In this document: one piece after another, positions 28,036 to 36,744 of the stretch
How the letters are laid out: each line of letters starts with the position of its first letter
How positions within the stretch are numbered: position 1 is the first letter of the stretch
Origin: Gammaproteobacteria bacterium
Lineage (GTDB): Bacteria > Pseudomonadota > Gammaproteobacteria > Pseudomonadales > Pseudohongiellaceae
Reading direction: 5' to 3'
NCBI GenBank assembly: GCA_029246545.1
Contig: JAQWMX010000005.1
Location: 62,001 to 126,000, forward strand
Length of the DNA stretch: 64,000 nucleotides
Program-made: the position numbers and the translations under genes
Notes under the pieces: model-generated
Databases searched by the model: none
The model's input: the letters and a program-made list of their open reading frames with translations, nothing else
Told to the model about the DNA's origin: nothing

Positions 28036-28890
28036 TTAAAGCAGTTCTGTCACCCAAACATTAACTGTCATGTTAGCACCAGGTTGACCAATGAAAGAAC
28101 CTGAAACTGGTGGAACAGATTCAGGTAACCTAGCGACTGCGACTGCAATATGTTCAGTGCCAACAATATTGCCTATGCTTGGATCAAAGCCTTTCCAACC
28201 AGCACCAGGAATAAAAACTTCAACCCAGGCATGAGTTGCACCAGACTGAATTATATCTGTTGCCGAATAAATATAGCCGCTAATAAATCTGGCCGCGAAA
28301 CCTAACTGCTGAGCAGCAGCCATATATAAGAAAGCTAAATCACGGCAAGATCCCGAACACAAATTAAGGGTTTCTCCGGCCGACTGCACCCCTTCTTCTT
28401 CTCGTCTTTTATAAGACACCGTTTGATGAATATGTTTATTTAAACGCAACAGCAAAGCAAAAGTTTGAATAGCTACACTCGGTTGAGAAACATTAAACAA
28501 TAATTTATTTAATCCGCCTTGCTCCTTTTCCCCTGCCTTTTTCATGTAAGGCGATAATAGTGCTTGATCTTCATCGCTGTAGTTAAATGGATAATCCACT
28601 GCATAATCAGCCACTAAAAAATCGTAGGGCTCTTGATCATATTTCTGGATAATTATTTCGCTATTTATTGTTAAGGTCTGCGCCTTGTCACTGAATGATG
28701 CAGTAGCAACTGAATTTCCTTCTACATCTCGATGCCAACGGAGCGAAGCATTTGGAGAAATATCCAGTAGAGAATTCTCAATACGTAGCTCATGCCCTTC
28801 TCTTGGGCGTAGGCGTAAAGTATGAGGTAGGAATTGAACCTCCTCAGAGAATTCATAAGAGGTTTGATGCAAAATTTTATAACGTTTCAT
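28036..28890 (-). CDS. Transglutaminase-like protein (copy B)
   Basis: A 284-residue protein with a bacterial transglutaminase N-terminal domain (ILHQTSYEFSEEVQFLPHTLRLRPREG) followed by a transglutaminase core. Catalytic residues: Cys in GSCRDLAFLY, His in THAWVEVF and Asp in WKGFDPS. Typical length for the COG1305 group, which often sits in operons with alpha-E and circularly permuted ATP-grasp proteins; those partners are not present here. It lies upstream of copy A and the two form a small operon. Confidence 0.9.
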   Translation of the reverse strand: MKRYKILHQTSYEFSEEVQFLPHTLRLRPREGHELRIENSLLDISPNASLRWHRDVEGNSVATASFSDKAQTLTINSEIIIQKYDQEPYDFLVADYAVDYPFNYSDEDQALLSPYMKKAGEKEQGGLNKLLFNVSQPSVAIQTFALLLRLNKHIHQTVSYKRREEEGVQSAGETLNLCSGSCRDLAFLYMAAAQQLGFAARFISGYIYSATDIIQSGATHAWVEVFIPGAGWKGFDPSIGNIVGTEHIAVAVARLPESVPPVSGSFIGQPGANMTVNVWVTELL

Positions 28891-29007
28891 ACTAGAGTAA
28901 TTTTAATAACTTTTTTGTAAAAAATAATTTTGTACTACAACAGTAGACTATGAATATAGATTGATTAGTCAGTCTGCAATTTTTAAAGATTATAATAATG
29001 AGTTAAG

Positions 29008-29031
29008 GTCCGCTTTCTACTAAAAGCGGAC
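29008..29031 (+). repeat. Dispersed hairpin repeat, copy 1
   Basis: GTCCGCTTT at 29008-29016 pairs perfectly with AAAGCGGAC at 29023-29031 across a six-base loop. A related sequence lies at 33781-33808 and a degenerate one at 31921-31949. It falls between converging-free minus-strand genes at 28890 and 29106 and could act in termination or be a small mobile palindrome. Confidence 0.7.
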
Positions 29032-29105
29032 ATAAGTAAAAGTAATATTTAAGATATTTCAATGCCATCAATTAATCAGTCGTTGCGTTGTTGCAATGAT
29101 GATAT

Positions 29106-30266
29106 TCATAGCCCTCTTTCTGCATTTGTTGGGTCCATTAGAAGCCAGGGAGCATCAGGAATTTCTTCAAGCCCATCTGTAATATCTTCATAAAAGTCTT
29201 CTGTCTGTACACAGATGAATTCTGGCAATAGACGATACTCTGGACGCAGCTCATGGCGATTAACTCTGCGCCAAGGCCCCTCAAACAGCTCTGGATCGTC
29301 AAGTGTGGTCTCTATCTCAAGTGTGTTGTAATTAATCCGTGTGATACGTTCAACCATATGCAGATTTGTCGAGTGTCTCCAGCCGCCTAATTGGCCGTAT
29401 TCTCGTTTGCCTACATGGGTTTCTAAATTGAAGCCCCTTGTGTCTATAACAAGCGTATCTCCATCCCAAGAAGCGACAGAACTACCAAGGTAGCTAAGCT
29501 CCTCTCCATTCATTACGTCGTCTGAATGTTCTGCATTCATCTGGAAAATTCGATGAAGATGCAAACGTTCAGCCATACTGATTATGACATCGTCCGTCTG
29601 CACAATTTGGAAATGGTATATGGGACCATAGAGCCACGGCACAGTCCTTATCGTGCAGCCTTGCCCAACATCCAGAGGGCCATCTACTACAGCAAGGTGC
29701 TCAAAGCCTGGATTTGGGGTTGGTATTCTTGGTAGGCCACCACGATCATAATCTTCGGCACCTATATACCACGCCCCACCATGCCATACACCCTGAAGAT
29801 CTGGCTTGCCATTTGGCATGCGAGGTATAGGTCGAGGTTCATCACTTTCTATAATTGCGACCGGCTGGGTGCCACGCACAGTAAGTGTTACCGATTGGCT
29901 TACTTCTTCACCATCCGGCCCATTGCTAGATTTAATGGTATAGGTGGTGGTTGCCGATGGTGTGACCGGAACAGTGCCACGCGCAATGACTCGGCCAATA
30001 GTAGGGCTTATTGTCATGTCTTTCGGGTTCTCTGTCGCCCAGGTTATACGAGCTGACTCACCTGGCTCGATAGTAGATGGCTCAACTGTCAGCTCCACAA
30101 TTCGCGCAACAGGGCAAGGGAATGGCTCTGGTAAAGCACAACTACGGCCCAGAGCTGCAGCTTGTGCCGATGCCGACGCTTGCGCCGAAGCAGGCGAAGC
30201 AGTAATAGTGATGGCTAATGGAAGCAATAGAATTGCAAGTAAGAGTTTAGATATTATTGTTTTCAT
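29106..30266 (-). CDS. Secreted protein of the 'GKPDLQGVW' type with Ig-like domain
   Basis: A 386-residue exported protein. The Sec leader ends near ASAQA. Residues about 45-130 look like a bacterial Ig-like/Big domain (VEPSTIEPGESARITWAT ... SQSVTLTV). The body starts with RMPNGKPDLQGVW near 150 and contains HLHRIFQMN, SSVASWDGDTLVIDTRGF and a late WRRVNRHELRPEY segment. This kind of secreted protein recurs beside DUF6152 genes in my knowledge of proteobacterial and acidobacterial genomes, but its function is unknown. Here a DUF6152 gene lies 42-odd bases upstream on the same strand. Confidence 0.7.
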   Translation of the reverse strand: MKTIISKLLLAILLLPLAITITASPASAQASASAQAAALGRSCALPEPFPCPVARIVELTVEPSTIEPGESARITWATENPKDMTISPTIGRVIARGTVPVTPSATTTYTIKSSNGPDGEEVSQSVTLTVRGTQPVAIIESDEPRPIPRMPNGKPDLQGVWHGGAWYIGAEDYDRGGLPRIPTPNPGFEHLAVVDGPLDVGQGCTIRTVPWLYGPIYHFQIVQTDDVIISMAERLHLHRIFQMNAEHSDDVMNGEELSYLGSSVASWDGDTLVIDTRGFNLETHVGKREYGQLGGWRHSTNLHMVERITRINYNTLEIETTLDDPELFEGPWRRVNRHELRPEYRLLPEFICVQTEDFYEDITDGLEEIPDAPWLLMDPTNAERGL

Positions 30267-30307
30267 TTAAGGTCTCTCTATTTAAATTCTTTATTTAAAT
30301 TCTCTAT

Positions 30308-30724
30308 TTATGTTCCCATCACACGGCCATCAGAAAGTTCAATAGCCCGCAGAATCATTGCAGGGCTCCCATTACGAGCGGGGCCACCATAAGCTGTGAC
30401 GGTCTCACCTGCCTGCAAAGTGCTTGTTGTCCAGCCTTTTTGTGTCAGCGTTATTAGTGGCTCGGCCTCAAGCACCCACTGAACTTCATTGCCTTCTTCA
30501 TCAGTGGCGATTATATAAATAAGGCTGTGTGGATTCTTGAGGTTGACGACTGCAACGACCCCGGTAACTGCAATAGGGTTATCAGTGTCAAACATCGCCG
30601 TTGAATGGTGCGCAAATACCGGTGAAGGTAATGATGCGATTAGAAAAGCAAGGGCCAGTGTTAAGGTTAAAGTCGTGAAGGTATAACTTAATCGGTGAGC
30701 TTGTGGTTTGTGATAGTCAGTCAT
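30308..30724 (-). CDS. Secreted DUF6152 family protein (copy 2)
   Basis: A small exported protein with signal peptide ending near PVFAHHS; the mature protein starts HHSTAMFD and contains TGVVAVVNLKNPHSLIYI, matching DUF6152. It shares HHST, the N-P-H motif and the GW segment with the copy at 17018-17416. An upstream start at 30799 would add 25 residues; the ATG at 30724 has AAAGGGA six bases upstream and places the leader correctly, so it is chosen. Neighbours are an MBL-fold hydrolase upstream and the secreted GKPDLQGVW protein downstream, all on the minus strand with short gaps. Confidence 0.85.
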   Translation of the reverse strand: MTDYHKPQAHRLSYTFTTLTLTLALAFLIASLPSPVFAHHSTAMFDTDNPIAVTGVVAVVNLKNPHSLIYIIATDEEGNEVQWVLEAEPLITLTQKGWTTSTLQAGETVTAYGGPARNGSPAMILRAIELSDGRVMGT

Positions 30725-30807
30725 TTTGTTCCCTTTAGTACTTTTCATTTTCTTGAAGGTTGTTATTTTAACTGTCTGCTTTGGGTCTTTTGCAGTCATT
30801 TATAATT

Positions 30808-31830
30808 CTATTCGAGCATTAAGCTACCATAAAAAGACGCAATTATTGCATCCCATTGACTGTCATAGCCTTCTAAGTTCGAATACTCGTCCAATCGCAG
30901 TATTAATTGTATTTCTTCCAGAGAGTTTCCATTTGCTATAGCTTCTGCAACTGCATAGCCAAAATCTTCTAGTTGGCGACGAAAACCAATCAAATCGGCT
31001 TTACTGCCTGTAGCAAAATGGCTATTAATTAATATATCGAAGTCTAGATTTTCAAGATCACGTATTGATTCAATCCAGGTGCTTAAAGGGCGACCATCGA
31101 ACTCAAACCTACAACACATTCTGTTAATCCATACATAGTCAGTAGCATATAGAACCTTGTGGTCGGGAAAATAAACATCAATCAAATCGTTAGTATGACG
31201 ATTTTGAGACCAGATCAAGGTAACTCTCTTACCGCCAAAATCCAATTCAAGTCTGTCAGAAAAAACGATATCAGGACGAACAATTCCTGTTGTTAATTCT
31301 GCCTGAGTTAGAATGTTATCGGCATTAAGATCCATTGCATCGAAGTTTGATAGTGTTCCGGTTTGCGCTTCACTTCTGGCTAAGAGACTGTCTCCATTCT
31401 CATCTCGCGTGTTACCTGGAGGTGGAGCTTCTGCGATGTTGGCATCTAAATTTGTGAGCAAATTTTCATGACCAATGAAAATAGCGGTGTCTTCGAATCT
31501 ACTCGAACCTCTGACATGATCCCAATGATAATGACTTTCTACAACATACCTGACTTCCTGTCCTGGGAACCTGGTATTAAGTTCCTCTATCAACCATTCA
31601 GAAACATCTGGGTTTGATGGGTCTACAATTAAAATGCCTTCGTCAGTGACTAGAAAAACAAATACACCCGATACACCTGGGCCTGTATTCACTCTGTAAA
31701 GGCCATCACCAATTTCAGTAATGGTTCGTTGTGGAGAGACGCTACCACCAGGCGGTTGTGCAAGCATTGTTGTGCTGATCACCAATGAAAAAATAATTAG
31801 TAATCTACTAGTAAAAAGCTTATTGAACAT
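30808..31830 (-). CDS. Exported MBL-fold metallohydrolase
   Basis: A 340-residue metallo-beta-lactamase-fold protein with a Sec leader ending near MLAQ. The metal site is ESHYHWDHVRGSSRF (HxHxDH), with a later NRHTNDL histidine and the DHKVLYATDYV aspartate. An insertion around residues 125-185 (NFDAMDLNADNILTQAEL) looks EF-hand-like (D-N-D-N-D spacing) and may bind calcium. Related exported MBL proteins are found with quinoprotein systems, but no substrate is indicated. First gene of the minus-strand group ending with the 29106 gene. Confidence 0.87.
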   Translation of the reverse strand: MFNKLFTSRLLIIFSLVISTTMLAQPPGGSVSPQRTITEIGDGLYRVNTGPGVSGVFVFLVTDEGILIVDPSNPDVSEWLIEELNTRFPGQEVRYVVESHYHWDHVRGSSRFEDTAIFIGHENLLTNLDANIAEAPPPGNTRDENGDSLLARSEAQTGTLSNFDAMDLNADNILTQAELTTGIVRPDIVFSDRLELDFGGKRVTLIWSQNRHTNDLIDVYFPDHKVLYATDYVWINRMCCRFEFDGRPLSTWIESIRDLENLDFDILINSHFATGSKADLIGFRRQLEDFGYAVAEAIANGNSLEEIQLILRLDEYSNLEGYDSQWDAIIASFYGSLMLE

Positions 31831-31920
31831 TTTTCATTCCCATTCTTTTATAATGTTAAAAAACTATCTATCAATAATACTTTGGGCAGGTTGAATCTTC
31901 TAATCTTGTGAAATAAGTTA

Positions 31921-31949
31921 AATTCTACTTCTGGCCGAAAACGAACCTT
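31921..31949 (+). repeat. Degenerate copy of the dispersed hairpin repeat
   Basis: The core CTTCTGGCCGAAAAC aligns with CTTCTGGCTGAAAGC of the copy at 33781 but the outer arms no longer pair well. It lies in the gap between the MBL gene and the interrupted alpha/beta hydrolase. Confidence 0.4.
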
Positions 31950-31990
31950 AGCTACCCACCAACTATTCAGCTGTAAAACAGCATAATCAG

Positions 31991-33124
31991 TTACTGCATT
32001 TCCGCATATGCCTTAACTTTATTGACTAGTGCATCAAGAAAAGCATTTGGCCGAGTCAGTTGTGGAAAGTGTGCAGCACGTTCAATTAAAACTAACTCTT
32101 TATAAGGGGCATCTATTTCCTCAAGGTACCGTGCTGCGATTACTGAAGGAACTTAATAATCATTAGCGCCCAGCAAAAAGAACATTGGTAATTCATACTT
32201 TCCATCTAATTTTCTTAGGTCGAAGTTTTCCAAGTCATCTTGTAGGCTTACTGAAGAAAAGGTAGAACCATTAATATAATCAAACATATAAGAAATGGGC
32301 GTATAAGGCACGCGCAACATAATTGCAATCAACTGTAGAAAAGAATCATAACCGTAAATTGAACCGTTGTATGGCATTAAATAACTTTGTTGAATACTAA
32401 GCTTTTCACGGGCTTCTTCAGGTGTTGGTCCCCAAGGTGGTGGCCCAATCTCTAACAATTGTTCTGTACCTTTCGAATCTCCAGCTACTTGAGATTGCTC
32501 TAGAACATATTCATAACTAACAAGATTTGTTTCAAGTGTATTGACCATTTGTCCTACACCAACATAGGCGTAGAATAATTCTGGGCTTAGGTCAACCATA
32601 TAAGTGCCAATCATGGATCCCCAGGAATGACCAAGTAAAATAACCTTATTCTTATCAAAACGTTCCAATAGATATTGGGCCAGCTCTATTCCGTCAAGCA
32701 CTATTCGATCAAAAGTAATTGTGTCAGCAATATCTTCGCCATGTAGACCATGTGTTAAGCCAGCACCACGCTGCTCCCATTGCACGACTGTAAAGTGCTC
32801 CTCCCATGGTTTCTGGAATTCGTAAGCCATGGGCAAGTTAGTACTACCAGGGCCACCGTGAATCGATAAAATTATTGGATTATCTAAATCCTCGCCTCGT
32901 ATCTGAATAAACTGCTCGATACCGCCAATGTTTGTTGTTTCAATGACATTAATACCTTCTGGTGTATCGATTGCCATGATCCGTTCATTACTCACCTTCC
33001 CAAGCTTTATCCAGATGAGGCTAGCTATTACAAAAAAAACCATCAGGCTTATTAGAACTGCCAGTCCAATACAGAGGAATTTGAATGTTCTACTTACAAC
33101 TGTGTCCATAATTTTATGTTCCAA
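31991..33124 (-). pseudogene. Alpha/beta hydrolase (proline iminopeptidase-like), interrupted by in-frame TAA
   Basis: The open part (33124 to 32156) encodes 323 residues: an N-terminal membrane anchor (about 13-40), the oxyanion HGGPG at 89-93, the nucleophile Ser168 in GHSWGS and the acid Asp322 in GANDY. Codon 324 is TAA at 32153-32155. Beyond it the same frame stays open for 53 more residues and reads as the expected C-terminus (VPSVIAARYLEEI, then RAAHFPQL with the catalytic His, then FLDALVNKV) to a TAA at 31991. The truncated product would lack the catalytic histidine. A CAA-to-TAA change (Gln) is a plausible origin. Sequencing error cannot be excluded. Confidence 0.88.
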
Positions 33125-33389
33125 TTAATTATTTGGAGTTATTTATTTCCAAATCTAAGCTTATGTAATGCAACAGCTCAAACAGGTAGAGGAAGAATAA
33201 AGCAATAATAATGCCAGCTACATAGATGCCCTATTTTTAAGGACTTTTGTAATGTTGTGTTAATTTATTGATGAAATCAACCGCATCTAGGTGGATAATA
33301 CCAAAATTAAACAGTGCTAAATTTATTATAGATTTGGTCCTAAATAACTACTTACTTTTTAATCTTTTCATTAGATATCTTGGAAAAAA

Positions 33390-33773
33390 ATGAAATATAA
33401 AGGAAGTTGTCATTGTGGAGCGATAAAATTTGAAGTTGAAGCTCCCGAGGATATTGAAGCAGAATCTTGTAACTGCTCAGTGTGTTCAAAATCAGGTTTT
33501 CTACACCTGATTCTACCTTTAGCGAATTTCAAGCTTCTTACTGGCAGTGAATCGATAACTATATATTCATTCAATACACATGTGGCAAAGCATAAGTTTT
33601 GTAAAGTTTGTGGCGTAAAGCCATTTTATATACCACGTTCAAACCCAGATGGAATTGACGTCAATATCAACTGTTTGGATACTAAACCTAGATCAGTCAG
33701 CGTGAACGAATTTGACGGTCAAAATTGGGAGAAAAATGCCTATAAGCTGGCTAATAAGAGTAAAGAAGAATGA
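33390..33773 (+). CDS. GFA family (CENP-V type) zinc protein
   Basis: A 127-residue protein of the glutathione-dependent formaldehyde-activating/CENP-V fold. Zinc-ligand cysteines are in SCHCG (7, 9), CNCSVC (27, 29, 32) and FCKVCG. The family name derives from Gfa, but most members have no proven activity. Size is normal. It stands alone on the plus strand between the interrupted hydrolase and a hairpin repeat. Confidence 0.92.
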   Translation: MKYKGSCHCGAIKFEVEAPEDIEAESCNCSVCSKSGFLHLILPLANFKLLTGSESITIYSFNTHVAKHKFCKVCGVKPFYIPRSNPDGIDVNINCLDTKPRSVSVNEFDGQNWEKNAYKLANKSKEE

Positions 33774-33780
33774 GGCAATT

Positions 33781-33808
33781 ATGTCCGCTTCTGGCTGAAA
33801 GCAGACAT
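33781..33808 (+). repeat. Dispersed hairpin repeat, copy 2
   Basis: ATGTCCGCTT at 33781-33790 faces AAGCAGACAT at 33799-33808 with one mismatch and an eight-base loop. It begins 7 bases after the GFA stop codon and shares TGTCCGCTT/AAGC.GACAT with copy 1 near 29008. Confidence 0.7.
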
Positions 33809-34108
33809 TAAAAAAACTAGTTGGACGCCGGCTAAGATGATTTTCGAATAGCCACTGCTTATCACGAGTTTGATTCAAGCAATAAGGACCGCCTTACCCA
33901 TCAGCCGCACATAAATGTGGGAACAACATCTAGAGAATATTTTATGAAGCTCGACCCAGTACTTGAGCAAGCGATGCTAGACGTTCAATAAAAATAAATT
34001 TTTAATGCACCTTACCTATTAAAATTAATATTTCCTTATTTAATACTCATTGCCCTTAATTATTTGTTGATAAAATATCAGCATCTTTGATTCTAATTAT
34101 TAGCACCA
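33809..34108. other. Intergenic region with a possible ORF remnant
   Basis: Between the hairpin repeat and the CotH gene there is no complete gene. On the plus strand a frame is open without a start codon from about 33836 to the TAA at 33989 (about 51 codons, ending in MKLDPVLEQAMLDVQ); I do not recognise it and it may be a gene relic or chance. The last 100 bases are AT-rich and probably contain the CotH promoter. Confidence 0.35.
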
Positions 34109-35470
34109 ATGCCAAACGAAATGAATACCCAGCGTTCTATATGGAAAAAATTAGTGCCGGTAAAATTACGGCATAATGTAAAACTTATTTTTACGTCAAT
34201 TATCGCAATAGCGTTGTTAGGGGTGTTCTTGGGCTCTGTTCAATTAGGACCAGTTGTTTTTACTACTGGTGGCACGCTTGTCTCAAACACAGTTGAATAT
34301 ATTGAAGGTAATATAGATTTTTTTGACCTTAGCCAGCCACATTCAATTTCACTTACTGTCGATAGTTATCAATTAGAAGAGCTCCAAACTAATTTCTTAA
34401 CACTGGGTGAAAAATCTTGGATAGTAACTGACGCTATTATTGATGGCACTTTTATACCTGATGTTGGAATTCGTTTAAAAGGCAACTCAACCTTATTTGG
34501 CTTAGGCGGACCTAATGATCCCCCTAATCCCTTTCCTCCTACTATAGGCAGCCCAACTTTTGAAAATCCGGCAACCTTACCTTTCCTGTTAAGTTTTTCT
34601 AAATTTTCAGAAGGTCGTGTTTACCAAGGCCATTCAGATTTGGCGATACGTACTGGTGCAAATGGCGGCACTGCTGCCAATGAAGCAATTGCATTACAAC
34701 TAATTGCCGACTCCGGCCAATATTCACAAAAATATTCGTTCATTACTATGCAGGTGAATGATTTACCATCCACAACCCGTTTAGTGATTGAAAATCCTGA
34801 TCAAGGATATGCGGTAGGGTTGAATAAAGGAGAAGGTGTTCTTTATAAATCGCGCTCCGACAACACATTCACTTATCAAGGAGAGGACCCTAATAATTAC
34901 GTGGAAGAAATTTTGCAAGTCAGTGCGATAGGCGTTAGGGATCTTAGTCCAGTCCTGGAATTATTAAATTGGATAGAAACTGTAAGTGATGAAGTGTTTG
35001 ATAATGAATTTGAAAACTGGATAGATATTCCTAGTTTTTCTAAGTACGTAGTCACCAATGACTTACTGTCTAATTGGGATGATATGGATGGCCCAGGCCA
35101 CAATTTTTTACTCTGGTTCGATGTTGAGGATGATAAATTCACTGTAATTAATTGGGACCTGAATCAATCACTCTCTCCAGAAGGAGCTGCATTAGGTGAG
35201 ATGTTGGGATTCGGCGTAGGAGGAGGAGCTGCACAAATGTGGGGCAAGAATCCTTTAAAAAGTCGCTTTATTAACAGTGGCGTTTTTACAGATGACTTAG
35301 CAAACGCTTATTCTGAAATTAATGAGTTATGGTTTGGTGGCGAGCTTACTAATGAAATTATTAATGAGTTTTCAAACATCATACCTGTAACAGATACGCT
35401 TAACGCAGAACAAATTGAAAATGATTTGGAAAAACTAAAATACTTTATTGAAGAATGGAAAGTTCTTTAG
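34109..35470 (+). CDS. CotH-type kinase family protein
   Basis: A 453-residue protein with an N-terminal signal anchor (about 27-50) and a CotH domain. Family marks: the early beta region GIRLKGNST, LPFLLSFSKF, the SDLAIRTGANG and YSFITMQVND segments, LVIENPDQGYA, and the catalytic end NWDDMDGPGHNFLLWFD followed by FTVINWDLNQSL, where the Asp residues bind metal/ATP. Bacillus CotH phosphorylates spore-coat proteins; in Gram-negative bacteria CotH proteins are extracytoplasmic with unknown targets. No obvious partner gene is adjacent. Confidence 0.85.
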   Translation: MPNEMNTQRSIWKKLVPVKLRHNVKLIFTSIIAIALLGVFLGSVQLGPVVFTTGGTLVSNTVEYIEGNIDFFDLSQPHSISLTVDSYQLEELQTNFLTLGEKSWIVTDAIIDGTFIPDVGIRLKGNSTLFGLGGPNDPPNPFPPTIGSPTFENPATLPFLLSFSKFSEGRVYQGHSDLAIRTGANGGTAANEAIALQLIADSGQYSQKYSFITMQVNDLPSTTRLVIENPDQGYAVGLNKGEGVLYKSRSDNTFTYQGEDPNNYVEEILQVSAIGVRDLSPVLELLNWIETVSDEVFDNEFENWIDIPSFSKYVVTNDLLSNWDDMDGPGHNFLLWFDVEDDKFTVINWDLNQSLSPEGAALGEMLGFGVGGGAAQMWGKNPLKSRFINSGVFTDDLANAYSEINELWFGGELTNEIINEFSNIIPVTDTLNAEQIENDLEKLKYFIEEWKVL

Positions 35471-35473
35471 AAA

Positions 35474-36718
35474 TTAAACCGGTAACGAATTTTCTTTTAT
35501 TACATCTTCGTTCAATTCAATTCCAAATCCTGGTGAATCAGGTACTTTAACCATACCTTCAACAAAGACTTCTGTCGGCTGAAGCACATTAGAACGCCAT
35601 GGCACTTGACCATATTGTAGTTCCATAAAGTTAAAGTTTGGCAAGCCAGCACTAACCTGGATGCTCGCTGCCGTTGAGACCGGCCCACTAGGATTATGCG
35701 GCGCTACCATGATGCCCTCTTCTGCTGCCATTGCCGCTATGTGAATCATCTCTTTGATACCACCACAATGTTTTATGTCTGGCATGATGACATCAAAAGC
35801 TTGGCGTTGAATGATTTCTTTAAAACCTTCTAGACCAAAAAATAGTTCACCTCCCGCCATAGGCTGTCGAATATTATTTTTAATCGACAACGTGGCATCA
35901 ACTAATGAAGGCGCAACTGGTTCTTCATACCACGTCAGATTCACCGGCTCTAATCTTTCGGCAATATTGATAGCTTGCTCTATGGAAAAAAAACTGTGCC
36001 CATCGAGCATCAGTTCAACATCACCGCCAACTGCTTCACGAATGGCGAAAGCAATTTCAATTCCTCTATCAATATGAAATGCAATTTCAGTTGCTGTTCC
36101 ATTTACAGGAAAATTATCAAAAGGTGCCGACTTCATCGCACGAAAACCATCGTTATAGGCTCTAGTCGCTACTGCTACGAAACCTTCTGCGTTTCGGGGG
36201 TTAGCAGCACGATTAATATTCGCATATACGGGTAATGAATCTCGTACTTTGCCCCCGAAAAGCTGGTAACTTGGAACTTCTAAGGCATGACCACTTAGAT
36301 CCCACATCGCTTGCTCAATAGCCGAATAAGCACTCGCTGATAACAACCCATTGAGCGCCCTGCTCCTGCCCTGCTGGCGAAAATGTTCGATATCGAATGG
36401 TGAGCGATTGGTAATCAATGTAAAGAACTCTGTGAGTTCAACTTGAAGAGATTCTACACTTGCTGCATCTTTTGTTAACGCATTTGAAGCTTCACCCAGA
36501 CCAGTTAATCCTGCATTAGTATGCAAACGTAGGAACAACCAAAGTGTATTAGGTGCAACTCGAACAGGAATTAACTCGAAGTTAGTGATGACAATATTAT
36601 TTACATTACTACTATATAAGGCATTACTAACATTGGTTTGATTGGAAAGTAAACAGCCCGCCATAGGCAGAGCTAACAACCCTGTGCCGGAATGAAGTAA
36701 AGTTCGGCGTGAAATCAA
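35474..36718 (-). CDS. Tat-exported enolase-superfamily dehydratase (galactonate dehydratase-like)
   Basis: A 414-residue mandelate racemase/muconate-lactonizing-fold enzyme. Metal and catalytic motifs: an Asp-Gly-His in MLDGHSFFS, Glu in TWYEEPV, Glu in AGGEL, and His in APHNPSGPVS. The D-x-H plus late-His combination is that of D-galactonate dehydratase-type acid-sugar dehydratases. The N-terminus SRRTLLHSGTGLLALPMAGC combines a twin-arginine leader with a lipobox (Cys22), which is unusual because such dehydratases are normally cytosolic. The start is TTG. It is the last gene of a minus-strand run with a VCBS lipoprotein, small membrane protein, reductase and cytochrome c. Confidence 0.83.
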   Translation of the reverse strand: MISRRTLLHSGTGLLALPMAGCLLSNQTNVSNALYSSNVNNIVITNFELIPVRVAPNTLWLFLRLHTNAGLTGLGEASNALTKDAASVESLQVELTEFFTLITNRSPFDIEHFRQQGRSRALNGLLSASAYSAIEQAMWDLSGHALEVPSYQLFGGKVRDSLPVYANINRAANPRNAEGFVAVATRAYNDGFRAMKSAPFDNFPVNGTATEIAFHIDRGIEIAFAIREAVGGDVELMLDGHSFFSIEQAINIAERLEPVNLTWYEEPVAPSLVDATLSIKNNIRQPMAGGELFFGLEGFKEIIQRQAFDVIMPDIKHCGGIKEMIHIAAMAAEEGIMVAPHNPSGPVSTAASIQVSAGLPNFNFMELQYGQVPWRSNVLQPTEVFVEGMVKVPDSPGFGIELNEDVIKENSLPV

Positions 36719-36744
36719 ATTCGTTTACCAGAACTAAAAATATA

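Noticed and set aside
33836-33991. A plus-strand open stretch without start codon after the hairpin repeat as a real gene.
   Set aside because: It has no start or ribosome site before its last 15 codons and no recognised motif; kept only as a possible relic in the intergenic entry.
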